A stretch of 64,000 nt of DNA, taken from Brevibacterium album DSM 18261 (GTDB lineage Bacteria > Actinomycetota > Actinomycetes > Actinomycetales > Brevibacteriaceae). Made by a program: the position numbers and the translations under genes. Positions 1 to 7,322 of this stretch are shown in pieces. Under the pieces are notes generated by a model. It was not told where the DNA came from and searched no databases. It worked only from the letters and a program-made list of their open reading frames with translations. Within the stretch, counting starts at the first letter, position 1. Every line of letters starts with the position of its first letter. Where the stretch lies: contig NZ_KE384526.1 in assembly GCF_000426445.1 (NCBI RefSeq), positions 124,001 to 188,000 of the forward strand, written 5' to 3'.

Positions 1-131
1 TTCACGCGGAGGATCTCGGTCGCCTTCGCCTGATCGCCGTCGGCCTCGTCGAGAGCCTTCTTGACGTCGAGCATGCCGGCGCCGGTCTTCTCGCGGAGTT
101 CCTTGATGTCAGCTGCGGTGTAGTTGGCCAT
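1..131 (-). CDS. tsf: Elongation factor Ts, N-terminal part (runs off the window)
   Basis: The first 43 residues are present. They begin [20 protein letters not shown] and continue with DVKKAL, the N-terminal UBA-like domain of EF-Ts that contacts EF-Tu. EF-Ts is the guanine nucleotide exchange factor for EF-Tu in the cytoplasm. The ATG at 129-131 follows GGAGAG. The gene lies 72 bases downstream of rpsB, the universal rpsB-tsf pair. The rest lies before base 1. Confidence 0.95.
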   Translation of the reverse strand, partial: MANYTAADIKELREKTGAGMLDVKKALDEADGDQAKATEILRV

Positions 132-159
132 ACGCTCTCCTTCAGTTGGGAGGGTGGTT

Positions 160-191
160 CCCGGCCGCCCTCCTGTGGGAGGGCGGCCGGG
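160..191 (-). terminator. GC-rich hairpin between rpsB and tsf
   Basis: A perfect 14-bp inverted repeat (160-173 with 178-191) closes a TGTG loop just after the rpsB stop. No U-run follows in the minus direction, so it may act as a partial terminator, pause or mRNA-processing hairpin that sets the rpsB to tsf ratio. Confidence 0.6.
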
Positions 192-203
192 CAGGGGGAC
201 GGA

Positions 204-1070
204 TCAGGCCTCGGTCGCCTCGGCGGCCGGAGCGGCCTCGGCGGCAGCGGCCTCGGGTGCCTCTGCGGACTCGGCGGCAGGCGCCTCGGCGGTCTCGCCC
301 TTGCCCTCGAGGAGCTCGCGCTCCCACTCCGGCAGCGGCTCGACGGCGGAGACGTTCTTCTCGCCGCCGGCGTCCACGCCGTGGCGGACGATGAGGCCCT
401 CGGCCACGGCGTCGGCCACCACGCGGGTCAGCAGGTTGACGGAGCGGATCGAGTCGTCGTTGCCCGGGACCGGGTAGGTGACCTCGTCCGGATCGCAGTT
501 GGTGTCGAGGATCGCGATGACCGGGATGCCCAGCTTGCGCGCCTCGTCGACCGCGAGGTGCTCCTTCTTCGTGTCCACGATCCACACCGCCGAGGGGGTG
601 CGCTGCATGTCGCGGATGCCGCCGAGGGTGCGGTCGAGCTTCTCCAGCTCACGGCGGAGGAGCAGCAGCTCCTTCTTCGTGTACATCGAGCCGGCGACGT
701 CGTCGAAGTCGATCTGCTCGAGCTCCTTGAGCCGCGCGAGGCGGCCGGAGATGGTCTGGAAGTTGGTGAGCATGCCGCCCAGCCAGCGCTGGTTGACGTA
801 GGGCTGGCCCACGCGCTTGGCCTGCTCGGAGATGGCCTCCTGGGCCTGCTTCTTGGTCCCGACGAAGAGGATCGAGCCGCCGTGGGAGACGGTCTCCTTC
901 ACGAACTCGTAGGCCGAGTCGATGTAGCCCAGCGTCTGCTGGAGATCGATGATGTAGATGCCGTTGCGCTCGGTGAAGATGAAGCGCTTCATCTTCGGGT
1001 TCCAACGGCGGGTCTGGTGTCCGAAGTGGACGCCGCTGTCGAGCAGCTGGCGCATTGTGACGACGGCCAT
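204..1070 (-). CDS. rpsB: 30S ribosomal protein S2
   Basis: Ribosomal protein S2, 288 residues. The body has the family signatures [20 protein letters not shown] near the start, then [17 protein letters not shown] and TNFQTI. The last 45 or so residues are an Ala/Glu-rich low-complexity tail, common in actinobacterial S2. The in-frame codons upstream to 1097 are not conserved. The ATG at 1068-1070 follows AAGGAGG at good spacing and gives the canonical [11 protein letters not shown] start. It heads the rpsB-tsf operon. Confidence 0.97.
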   Translation of the reverse strand: MAVVTMRQLLDSGVHFGHQTRRWNPKMKRFIFTERNGIYIIDLQQTLGYIDSAYEFVKETVSHGGSILFVGTKKQAQEAISEQAKRVGQPYVNQRWLGGMLTNFQTISGRLARLKELEQIDFDDVAGSMYTKKELLLLRRELEKLDRTLGGIRDMQRTPSAVWIVDTKKEHLAVDEARKLGIPVIAILDTNCDPDEVTYPVPGNDDSIRSVNLLTRVVADAVAEGLIVRHGVDAGGEKNVSAVEPLPEWERELLEGKGETAEAPAAESAEAPEAAAAEAAPAAEATEA

Positions 1071-1619
1071 GCCGACGCCTCCTTCCATGCGCACCACGGA
1101 TGTGCGTGCGCACCTGTCGGGCTGACACCCTGGTGGTCGCAGATGCGCGCCTGCCCCTGTGGACGGATTCGGGCATGTCTGCCGTCACCCGTCCGAGCCT
1201 GTGCGCACACGCGGGCCCCGAGGGGCCGTCAGCGTTTGCGGTTCATGCCTGGCATCCGCGGACCTCACCGGCGAACACGAGGTTCGCACCGTCGGCCCGG
1301 TCCGTGTGTGAGCGGATGCGCGAAGTCAGCACCGGTCCGGACGGTTCGCCCTCCCGAGCCGGAGCTCAGGACTCTGAATGAGGACTCCGAGCTCAGGCGC
1401 CCGGCCTCCCGTACACGGACACAGTGCCGCTGGGAGCAGTCTAGTGCCGCCGGGGCGGTCCCGCCAATCGCAGTCCGACGACGCACCGACCGCCCTGCGC
1501 ACTCGACCTGGGGAAAGGCCTGCAGTCCATGCGCACGTCGCCCTGTGGATGCCGCAGGCCCCGTCCACAGATCCGGACGGGGCCTGGCGGAGCTCCCGCC
1601 GCGGCGGTTCCCTGGCCGC
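1071..1619. other. Intergenic region upstream of rpsB and of the M23-M15 peptidase
   Basis: About 550 bases between divergent genes with no coding sequence I can support; the long ORFs across it are GC-rich shadows. It holds the rpsB promoter described separately and, by inference, the start signals of the plus-strand peptidase gene. The rpsB transcript would have a leader of about 360 bases. Confidence 0.6.
1438..1467 (-). promoter_or_regulatory. Probable sigma-70 type promoter for rpsB-tsf
   Basis: On the minus strand TTGGCG (1462-1467) and TAGACT (1438-1443) are separated by 18 bases, a good housekeeping match. The same pattern (TTGGCG-18-TAGAGT) precedes a tRNA cluster in this window. 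Transcription would start near 1431. Confidence 0.5.
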
Positions 1620-2981
1620 ATGAACGCAGACACGGCATCAGCAGGGGGACCTGCGGCACGCGCCCGGAGCGGAAGGCGTCCGAGGCCCGGCGGGACGCAC
1701 TCTCGGAGCGGAGAGCACCCGGGAGCCGCCGGGGACGATGAGGCGGTCGACCGGGCGGGCCGGGCGGGCCGGGCGGGCCGGGCAGGCCGGGCAGGCCGGG
1801 CGGGCCGGACGGCGGACCGCAGGGCACTCCTGGGCACCGGCTCGGAGGGCCGGAGCGCGGACGAGGCGAGCCTCGGCCGGAGTGCCGCTCGCGCCGCCGC
1901 GATGCTCGCGGCGGCCGCCTTCGCCCTCGCACTGAGCGCACCTCTGGGCACGGTGCCCGCAGTCTCGGCAGTGCCGCCCCCTGCCGGCCGCACGGCACCG
2001 GCACCGACGCCGGCACACATAGTCTCCGCACCGCCCGCGCCCGCCGGAGGGAGCCTCACCGCGCAGGTCTCCGCCCTCGCCCGTCCCATGCCTCAGTCCG
2101 TTCCCCGCACCTGGCTGCCGCCGGTCCCCGGCGCTCGTGTGGTGCGCGGCTTCGACCCTCCCGAGGAGGACTGGCACAGCGGGCACCGGGGCGTCGACCT
2201 CGAGGCCCTGAGCGGCGAGGCGGTGCGCGCTCCGGCCGCCGGCACGGTCCGCTTCGCCGGACCGGTCGCGGGCAGACCCGTGGTGAGCATTCTCGCGGAC
2301 GGCTGGATCGTGAGCATGGAGAGCGTCGATGCGGAGGTCGAGGAGGGACAGCCTGTCGCCCCGGGGCAGCGGATCGGCACGGTGTCCGATCCGCCCCACT
2401 GTGCGGACGGCTGCCTCCACGTCGGCGTGCGGAGAGACGATGGGACGCGCAGGTACTGGGATCCCCTGGCCTTCTTCGGCGGACCGGACGTGATCCTCCT
2501 GCCCGCCGCCGAGGCCCCTGCCGAACTGCCCGATGTCCCGCCGGACGCCCAGCGCAGCGGCGCCGGCCCGTGGGGCGGGCATCGGAACGGGCGGATCCCG
2601 CTCATCGCCATGTGCCCCCTGGAATCCGCGCCCGGACACCGGCTCCGCTGCGATGCCGCACGCGCCTTCGATGCGCTCAGCGCGGCGTTCGCCCAGCGCT
2701 TCGGCACTCCCGTCTCAGTGACGGACGCCTACCGGGACTACGAGACGCAGGTGGTGCTGAAACGGCGCAAGGGCAGGATGGCTGCGACGCCGGGCACGTC
2801 GAACCACGGCTGGGGCCTCGCCGTCGACCTGGGCAGCGGTGTGAACCGGTTCGGGACGGAGCAGCACGCCTGGATGCGGCAGAACGCCCCGCGCTTCGGC
2901 TGGATCCACCCCGCCTGGGCACGGCAGGGCGGATCGCTGCCCGAGGCCTGGCACTGGGAGTACGCGGCCGGTCCGGGATGA
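1620..2981 (+). CDS. Secreted two-domain peptidase: M23 (LytM) plus M15 (VanY/D-Ala-D-Ala carboxypeptidase)
   Basis: From the ATG at 1620 the product is 453 residues: a low-complexity N-terminus with an Ala-Gly-Arg repeat, a hydrophobic export segment at about 95-110, a Pro-rich linker, then two zinc peptidase domains. The M23 domain shows HSGHRGVDLE (H186, D193) and LHVGV (H267). The M15B domain shows SNHGWGLAVD (H396, D403) and WHWEY (H445). All expected zinc ligands appear present. It probably cuts peptidoglycan cross-bridges and stem peptides outside the cell. A stand-alone M23 protein is the usual gene at this place beside rpsB, so the added M15 domain is unusual. The start is uncertain: no strong ribosome site precedes 1620, and an in-frame ATG at 1902 begins just at the hydrophobic segment. 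Confidence 0.85.
   Translation: MNADTASAGGPAARARSGRRPRPGGTHSRSGEHPGAAGDDEAVDRAGRAGRAGRAGRAGRAGRTADRRALLGTGSEGRSADEASLGRSAARAAAMLAAAAFALALSAPLGTVPAVSAVPPPAGRTAPAPTPAHIVSAPPAPAGGSLTAQVSALARPMPQSVPRTWLPPVPGARVVRGFDPPEEDWHSGHRGVDLEALSGEAVRAPAAGTVRFAGPVAGRPVVSILADGWIVSMESVDAEVEEGQPVAPGQRIGTVSDPPHCADGCLHVGVRRDDGTRRYWDPLAFFGGPDVILLPAAEAPAELPDVPPDAQRSGAGPWGGHRNGRIPLIAMCPLESAPGHRLRCDAARAFDALSAAFAQRFGTPVSVTDAYRDYETQVVLKRRKGRMAATPGTSNHGWGLAVDLGSGVNRFGTEQHAWMRQNAPRFGWIHPAWARQGGSLPEAWHWEYAAGPG
1751..1808 (+). repeat. 9-bp tandem repeat encoding Ala-Gly-Arg
   Basis: Six copies of a 9-base unit (CCGGGCGGG and variants with one G to A change) plus a partial copy, inside the N-terminal part of the peptidase ORF. 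Copy-number change would keep the reading frame. Confidence 0.85.
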
Positions 2982-3001
2982 GGCCCGGATGCAGGGCCAC
3001 C

Positions 3002-3070
3002 TCAGGCGCGCGGGTGCAGTGCACATCAGGCACGCGGGTGCAGTGCACATCAGGCACGCGGGTGCGCCTG
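3002..3070. repeat. 24-bp tandem repeat made from the 3' end of xerC
   Basis: Two full 24-base units (3002-3025, 3026-3049) and a partial third (3050-3070) with one base difference. The third copy contains the xerC stop codon, so the last codons of xerC and its stop have been duplicated twice into the space between the two convergent genes. Confidence 0.9.
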
Positions 3071-4057
3071 CTCGTACACCGCGGCCAGCCGGGACAGGGA
3101 GACGTGCGTGTAGATCTGGGTCGAGCTGAGAGCCGCGTGCCCCAGCAGCTCCTGCACCTGGCGGATGTCGGCGCCGTTCTCCACCATGTGGGTCGCCGCG
3201 GAGTGTCGCATGCCGTGCGGGGAGAGCTCCGGCGCGCCCGGCACCGAGGCCGTGAGCCGGTGCACGATCCGCCTCACCTGCCGGACGTCGATCCGCCCGC
3301 CGCGCACCCCCAGGAAGAGGGCCTGCCCCGACCGCGCTTCCGCGAGGGCGGGGCGGCCGGTCGCGAGCCAGCGGGCGAGCGCCTCGGCGGCCGGCGTCCC
3401 ATAGGGGACCCTGCGCAGCTTTCCGCCCTTGCCGAGCACCGTGAGCAGCCGCGCGCTCTCGTCGATGTCGCCGAGATCCAGTCCCGCCAGCTCGGAGACC
3501 CGGATCCCGGTGGCATAGAGAAGTTCGCCGACGGCTGTGTCGCGCAGGCTCTCCGCTTCCTGCCGCGGATCCCCTCCGGTGCTCTCGGCCTCCTCCCCCG
3601 TCCGGTCCGGGCCCTCAGCGCCCGCATCGAACACCTTCGCGGCCTGGTCCTGCTGGAGCACACGGGGCAGGCGGCGCGGCTTCTTCGGGGTGCGGAGGCG
3701 CACGGCGGGGTCGGCCGCGATCCTGCCGGTGCGCAGGCAGAACGCGAAGAAGCGCCGGACCGCGGCGACCCGGCGGGCCACCGACGACGGCGCGGCACCC
3801 TCGCCGGCCATCCCGAGCACCCAGGTGCGGAGATTCCCGGCCTCGATGCGGGCGAGCGGCAGGCCCGCCTCCTCGCTCTCGTCCTCCAACCCCGAGAGCA
3901 GCGCCGCGACATCGCTCAGATAGGCCCGGCGCGTGTGAGGGGAGGCGCCCTTCTCCAGCCGCAGGTGCTCGTCGAAGGCCTCGAGGGCATCGCGGTACTC
4001 GGCACTGCGCAGCGCGGCCGCGAGGGGCGGGAGCGATGCCGGTCGGGAGGCGGACAT
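3050..4057 (-). CDS. xerC: Tyrosine recombinase XerC
   Basis: 335 residues with an N-terminal SAM-like DNA-binding domain (EKGASPHTRRAYLSD) and a C-terminal catalytic domain. Catalytic residues visible are Arg in TGIRVSEL, Lys in GKGGKLRRVP, HGMRH, LGHAALSS and the nucleophile Tyr316 in QIYTHV. XerC resolves chromosome dimers at dif with XerD, which is not in the window. The ATG at 4055-4057 gives the usual family N-terminus; its ribosome site is weak. A position between rpsB and dprA is normal for actinobacteria. A short acidic insert (about residues 160-180) precedes the catalytic Arg. Confidence 0.93.
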   Translation of the reverse strand: MSASRPASLPPLAAALRSAEYRDALEAFDEHLRLEKGASPHTRRAYLSDVAALLSGLEDESEEAGLPLARIEAGNLRTWVLGMAGEGAAPSSVARRVAAVRRFFAFCLRTGRIAADPAVRLRTPKKPRRLPRVLQQDQAAKVFDAGAEGPDRTGEEAESTGGDPRQEAESLRDTAVGELLYATGIRVSELAGLDLGDIDESARLLTVLGKGGKLRRVPYGTPAAEALARWLATGRPALAEARSGQALFLGVRGGRIDVRQVRRIVHRLTASVPGAPELSPHGMRHSAATHMVENGADIRQVQELLGHAALSSTQIYTHVSLSRLAAVYEQAHPRA

Positions 4058-4207
4058 GGGACCAGAATAGGACTCGCCTGCGAGGCAGTGAACGCGACGC
4101 GCGCTGTGCTCGGCAGGCAGCGCAGGGCTCCCACGCACGCGCACATCGCACGCCGCAGGTCGCCTCCCCTCGGAGCGCCTTCCCGCAGATCGTCGCATCT
4201 GGGTAGG

Positions 4208-4223
4208 TAGACCGGTCGGGCTA
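4208..4223. promoter_or_regulatory. Candidate TetR-family operator
   Basis: TAGACCGGTCGGGCTA is an imperfect palindrome (7-base arms, one mismatch, 2-base centre) 49 bases before the TetR start. TAGACC-type palindromes are known for some TetR regulators of transporters, so autoregulation of the TetR-EamA pair is inferred. Confidence 0.5.
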
Positions 4224-4272
4224 TCTGTGATTGGCTGAATCCGACACCGCCCGCCCGCAGAACGGAGCCGCC

Positions 4273-4986
4273 ATGCACATCCCGCAGAGGGCCGACGCGC
4301 ACGCGCCGTCGGCCCGCACATCGGCGAGGGAGAAGCTGCTGGATGCGGCGATGAGCCTCTTCTACAGCGGCGGCATCACCAGCACTGGGATCGACGCGAT
4401 CATCGCGCGGGCCGGAGTGGCGAAGAAGAGCCTGTACAACAACTTCGCCTCGAAGGACGAGCTCGCCGCCTCCTACCTCCGCGCCCGGCACGAGGAGTGG
4501 CTCGGCCTCCATGCCGCCCGGAGCGCACACGCAGATGGACCGGTCGGCCAGGTGCTCGCCGTCTTCGACGCCTATCTCGATCATGCGCAGCTCGCCTACG
4601 AGAACGGCTTCCGCGGCTGCGGGCTGCTCAATGCCGCGGCGGAGCTGCCCGCCGGCTCCCCCGGACGCAGAGCTGTGCGCGAACACAAGGAGGAGGTCGA
4701 GCAGATCCTCCTCCGCGCCCTGCGCGCCCTGGACCGCATCGATGCCGAGGAACTCGCCGAGCACTTCTCGTTCCTCCTCGAGGGCGCGATGAGCCGCGCG
4801 GGACTTGAGGGGACGCCTGCCCGTCTCGATCGGGCTCGTGCGATCGCGGCGGGCATGCTCGGAACGGCGGGCGACGACCCCTCTGCGACCGCTGGGCCCG
4901 GAACCGCGGATGCGCACACGACTGCAGGGGTGCCCACGCCTGCGAAGGCGCACGCGGAGACGCACGGAGAGAGCATGCGCGCATGA
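4273..4986 (+). CDS. TetR/AcrR family transcriptional regulator
   Basis: 237 residues. The N-terminal helix-turn-helix is clear (REKLLDAAMSLF, GIDAIIARAGVAKKSLYNNF, SKDEL). A helical ligand domain follows and a low-complexity tail ends the protein. The ATG at 4273 has GGAG upstream; a TTG at 4231 is in frame but lacks support. The stop overlaps the next start by four bases (ATGA), so the gene is translationally coupled to the EamA transporter, which it probably represses. This plus-strand pair interrupts the minus-strand xerC-dprA order. Confidence 0.9.
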   Translation: MHIPQRADAHAPSARTSAREKLLDAAMSLFYSGGITSTGIDAIIARAGVAKKSLYNNFASKDELAASYLRARHEEWLGLHAARSAHADGPVGQVLAVFDAYLDHAQLAYENGFRGCGLLNAAAELPAGSPGRRAVREHKEEVEQILLRALRALDRIDAEELAEHFSFLLEGAMSRAGLEGTPARLDRARAIAAGMLGTAGDDPSATAGPGTADAHTTAGVPTPAKAHAETHGESMRA

Positions 4987-6095
4987 GCCGCGGACCGCTG
5001 CTCGGCGTCCTCGCCGTCACCGTGACCTCCGTGCTGTGGGGCACCACCGGAACCGCCGCGACCTTCGCCCCGGAGGCCGGTCCCCTCGCGATCGGCGCTG
5101 CCGCCCTCGGCATCGGGGGCCTCCTGCAGGCCGCGATCGCGGTCCCGGAGCTCTGGCGCAGCCGCACGCTCCTGCGGCCCCGCCGCGCGCTCGTCCTGCT
5201 GGGCGCACTCGCCGTCGCCGTCTACCCCCTCGCCTTCTACAGCTCCATGCACCTGGCGGGCGTGGCGATCGGCTCCGTCGTCTCGCTCGCCTCCGCACCG
5301 CTGGCCTCCGGCGCCCTCGAGCGCATCGTCGAGGGACGCGCGCTGAGCCGCTGGTGGATGCTCGCCGCCGGGCTCGGGATCATCGGCAGCGTGCTGCTGT
5401 GCGTCTCCGCCCTCGGCGACGATACGGCGGATCCCCGGCACCTGGTCCTCGGCATCACTCTGGGCCTCGTCGCGGGCGCCTCCTACGCCCTCTTCTCCTG
5501 GGTCGCCCAGCGCCTCATGCGCACCGGGGTGGCCCGAGGCGCCGCGATGGGAGCCGTGTTCGGCCTCGGCGGCACGTTCCTCCTCCCGGTCCTCCTGCTC
5601 ACCGGAGCACCGCTCATCGCCTCCTCCCAGGCCGCCCTCACCGCCGGCTACATGGCGCTCGTGCCGATGTTCCTCGGCTACCTCCTGTTCGGCTACGGCC
5701 TCACCAAGGTCGCGGCGAGCATGGCCACGACGATCACTCTCACGGAGCCCGCCGTCGCCGCGGTGCTGGCGGTCCTCGTCGTCGGCGAGCGCCTGAGCGC
5801 GCTCGGATGGACCGGCCTCGGCGTGCTCGCGGCGGTGCTCGCCGTCCTCGCCGTGGCCCCCGCCAACGCGGGCAGCGGCGAAGCCGGAGGGGCGAGAACC
5901 GGGCGAGCGGGAATCGGACCCGCTGGAACCAGACCAGCCGAGGCGGGACCCGGGCGGACAGAACGCGGAGTGACGGACCTCGATCCGGCCGATGCGACGC
6001 GGCCTGCCTCTTCAGGTGCCGATGCAGTCGACGTGGAATCGCTCACCCCCTCCGCTTCGACCACCCGCGGGCGGTCTTCTCCGCGTGCCCGCTGA
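4983..6095 (+). CDS. EamA/DMT family transporter (ten membrane segments)
   Basis: 370 residues, about 290 of them membrane core with ten hydrophobic helices in two EamA repeats. Recognisable pieces are SVLWGTTGTAATF in the first helix, VYPLAFYSS, and a second half with MATTITLTEP and VVGERLSALGW. DMT exporters of the RhtA/YdcZ type move amino acids or other metabolites out of the cell; the substrate cannot be read here. The last 80 residues are a hydrophilic Gly/Ala/Arg tail. The final 53 bases overlap the 3' end of dprA on the other strand. It is coupled to the TetR gene upstream. Confidence 0.88.
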   Translation: MSRGPLLGVLAVTVTSVLWGTTGTAATFAPEAGPLAIGAAALGIGGLLQAAIAVPELWRSRTLLRPRRALVLLGALAVAVYPLAFYSSMHLAGVAIGSVVSLASAPLASGALERIVEGRALSRWWMLAAGLGIIGSVLLCVSALGDDTADPRHLVLGITLGLVAGASYALFSWVAQRLMRTGVARGAAMGAVFGLGGTFLLPVLLLTGAPLIASSQAALTAGYMALVPMFLGYLLFGYGLTKVAASMATTITLTEPAVAAVLAVLVVGERLSALGWTGLGVLAAVLAVLAVAPANAGSGEAGGARTGRAGIGPAGTRPAEAGPGRTERGVTDLDPADATRPASSGADAVDVESLTPSASTTRGRSSPRAR

Positions 6096-7317
6096 GTTCG
6101 AGTGAGGCGAGGGCGGACATCGCCTGAGGCATCGCGAGACCCGCTCTCGCCGCGAGCGTGGGCACATCCGCACCCCGCCGCACCGGGAGCGCGGAGTAGA
6201 TCTGAAGCTCGGCGGGGCCCAGGCCGTCGGTGAGCCGGAGCTCGCCCTGGCCACCCGAGGCATCCGAGGCATCCGAGCTGCCCGCCCCACTCGCGCCGCC
6301 GCCCTCGTCCTCGCTGCGGCTTCCGCACTCTCCACGAGCCGCCTGCTCCATCGCCTCCCCCAGGCTGCCCGCGAGAGCGAGCGCGTCCTCGGCCCGCACG
6401 ACGAGCACCGCGGCACCCTCCTGGATGAGCCGATGGCAGCCTGCCGAGTGAGCGGCCATGACCGAGCCCGGCACCGCGCCCACCGGCCGCAGGAGCTCGG
6501 CGGCCCGGCGGGCGGTGTTGAGCGCACCCGAGCGGTGTCCGGCCGCCGTCACCAGGGTCGCTCGTGCGGCTGCCGCGATGAGGCGGTTGCGCAGCAGGAA
6601 GCGGTGCCGCATGGCCGTCTGCCCCGGTGCGGATTCGGAGACGATCACGCCCCTCTCGGCGATCCGGCCCAGCAGCTCCGCATTGCCGCGGGGGTAAGCG
6701 CTGTCCGCTCCTCCCGCCATGAACGCCGCCGTCACGCCGCCTGCTGCCAGGGCCGTCCTGTGGGCCGTCGCGTCCACACCGTACGCACCCCCGGAGACCA
6801 CTGCGTGCCCGGCGGCGGCCAGATCCCAGGCGAGCTGCCGGGTGACGGTGAGCCCGTAGGAGTCCGCGGCACGGGCGCCCACGACCGCGATCGACCGGGA
6901 CAGGGCCTCGGCCAGCGGCAGCGGTCCCCGCGCCCAGAGGGCGAACGGCGCCTGAGCGCCGAGATCGTCGACGCCGCCCGGCCACTCCGGATCGGAGGGG
7001 AGGACGAGCCGCCCGCCCAGCTTCGCCATGACGCGCAGATCCCGTTCCGCGTCGAGCTCGCGGAACCGCACACGCCAGCGGTCGTGGGCGGCGCGCACCC
7101 GTGCGCGCAGCGGTCCCGCGTCGTCCTCCGTCTCCGACAGCGCCTCCACCACCGCGTCTGCCGCCCGCCTGCGGGCGCCTGCCTCGCGGCTCAGGGCCAG
7201 TCCGTGCGCCTCCTCGAACCCGCAGGCGCGTACGAGCGCTCCCAGGAGGGCATCCCCCGGCTCCGCCATCCGCACGAGGTCCGCCGCGGCCCTCCGCTCC
7301 GCCTCCGCACTGCCCAT
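6043..7317 (-). CDS. dprA: DNA-processing protein DprA
   Basis: 424 residues. The Rossmann-like DprA/Smf core shows SIAVVGARAADSYG, SGGAYGVDATAH, MAGGADSAYP and RNRLIAA, and ends with VPGSV. A C-terminal winged-helix domain follows a Gly/Ser linker (ELQIYSALP onward). DprA loads RecA on incoming single-stranded DNA during transformation, although the family is also found in bacteria with no known competence. I chose the ATG at 7317 because GGAAGG lies nine bases upstream; a GTG at 7326 overlaps the comM stop but has no room for a ribosome site. It is the last gene of a yraN-comM-dprA unit. Confidence 0.94.
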   Translation of the reverse strand: MGSAEAERRAAADLVRMAEPGDALLGALVRACGFEEAHGLALSREAGARRRAADAVVEALSETEDDAGPLRARVRAAHDRWRVRFRELDAERDLRVMAKLGGRLVLPSDPEWPGGVDDLGAQAPFALWARGPLPLAEALSRSIAVVGARAADSYGLTVTRQLAWDLAAAGHAVVSGGAYGVDATAHRTALAAGGVTAAFMAGGADSAYPRGNAELLGRIAERGVIVSESAPGQTAMRHRFLLRNRLIAAAARATLVTAAGHRSGALNTARRAAELLRPVGAVPGSVMAAHSAGCHRLIQEGAAVLVVRAEDALALAGSLGEAMEQAARGECGSRSEDEGGGASGAGSSDASDASGGQGELRLTDGLGPAELQIYSALPVRRGADVPTLAARAGLAMPQAMSALASLELSGHAEKTARGWSKRRG

Positions 7318-7322
7318 CGTCC

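Noticed and set aside
381-1619. Plus-strand open frame joined to the peptidase gene and antisense to rpsB
   Set aside because: Its sequence is the reverse of a conserved ribosomal protein, followed by non-conserved GC-rich codons. The peptidase features begin only after 1620.
1265-2639. Two long minus-strand frames opposite the peptidase gene (274 and 333 codons)
   Set aside because: No start signal or protein features; composition is that of antisense GC-rich coding DNA.
3002-3070. Possible small CRISPR array
   Set aside because: Units are directly adjacent with no spacers and derive from the xerC end.
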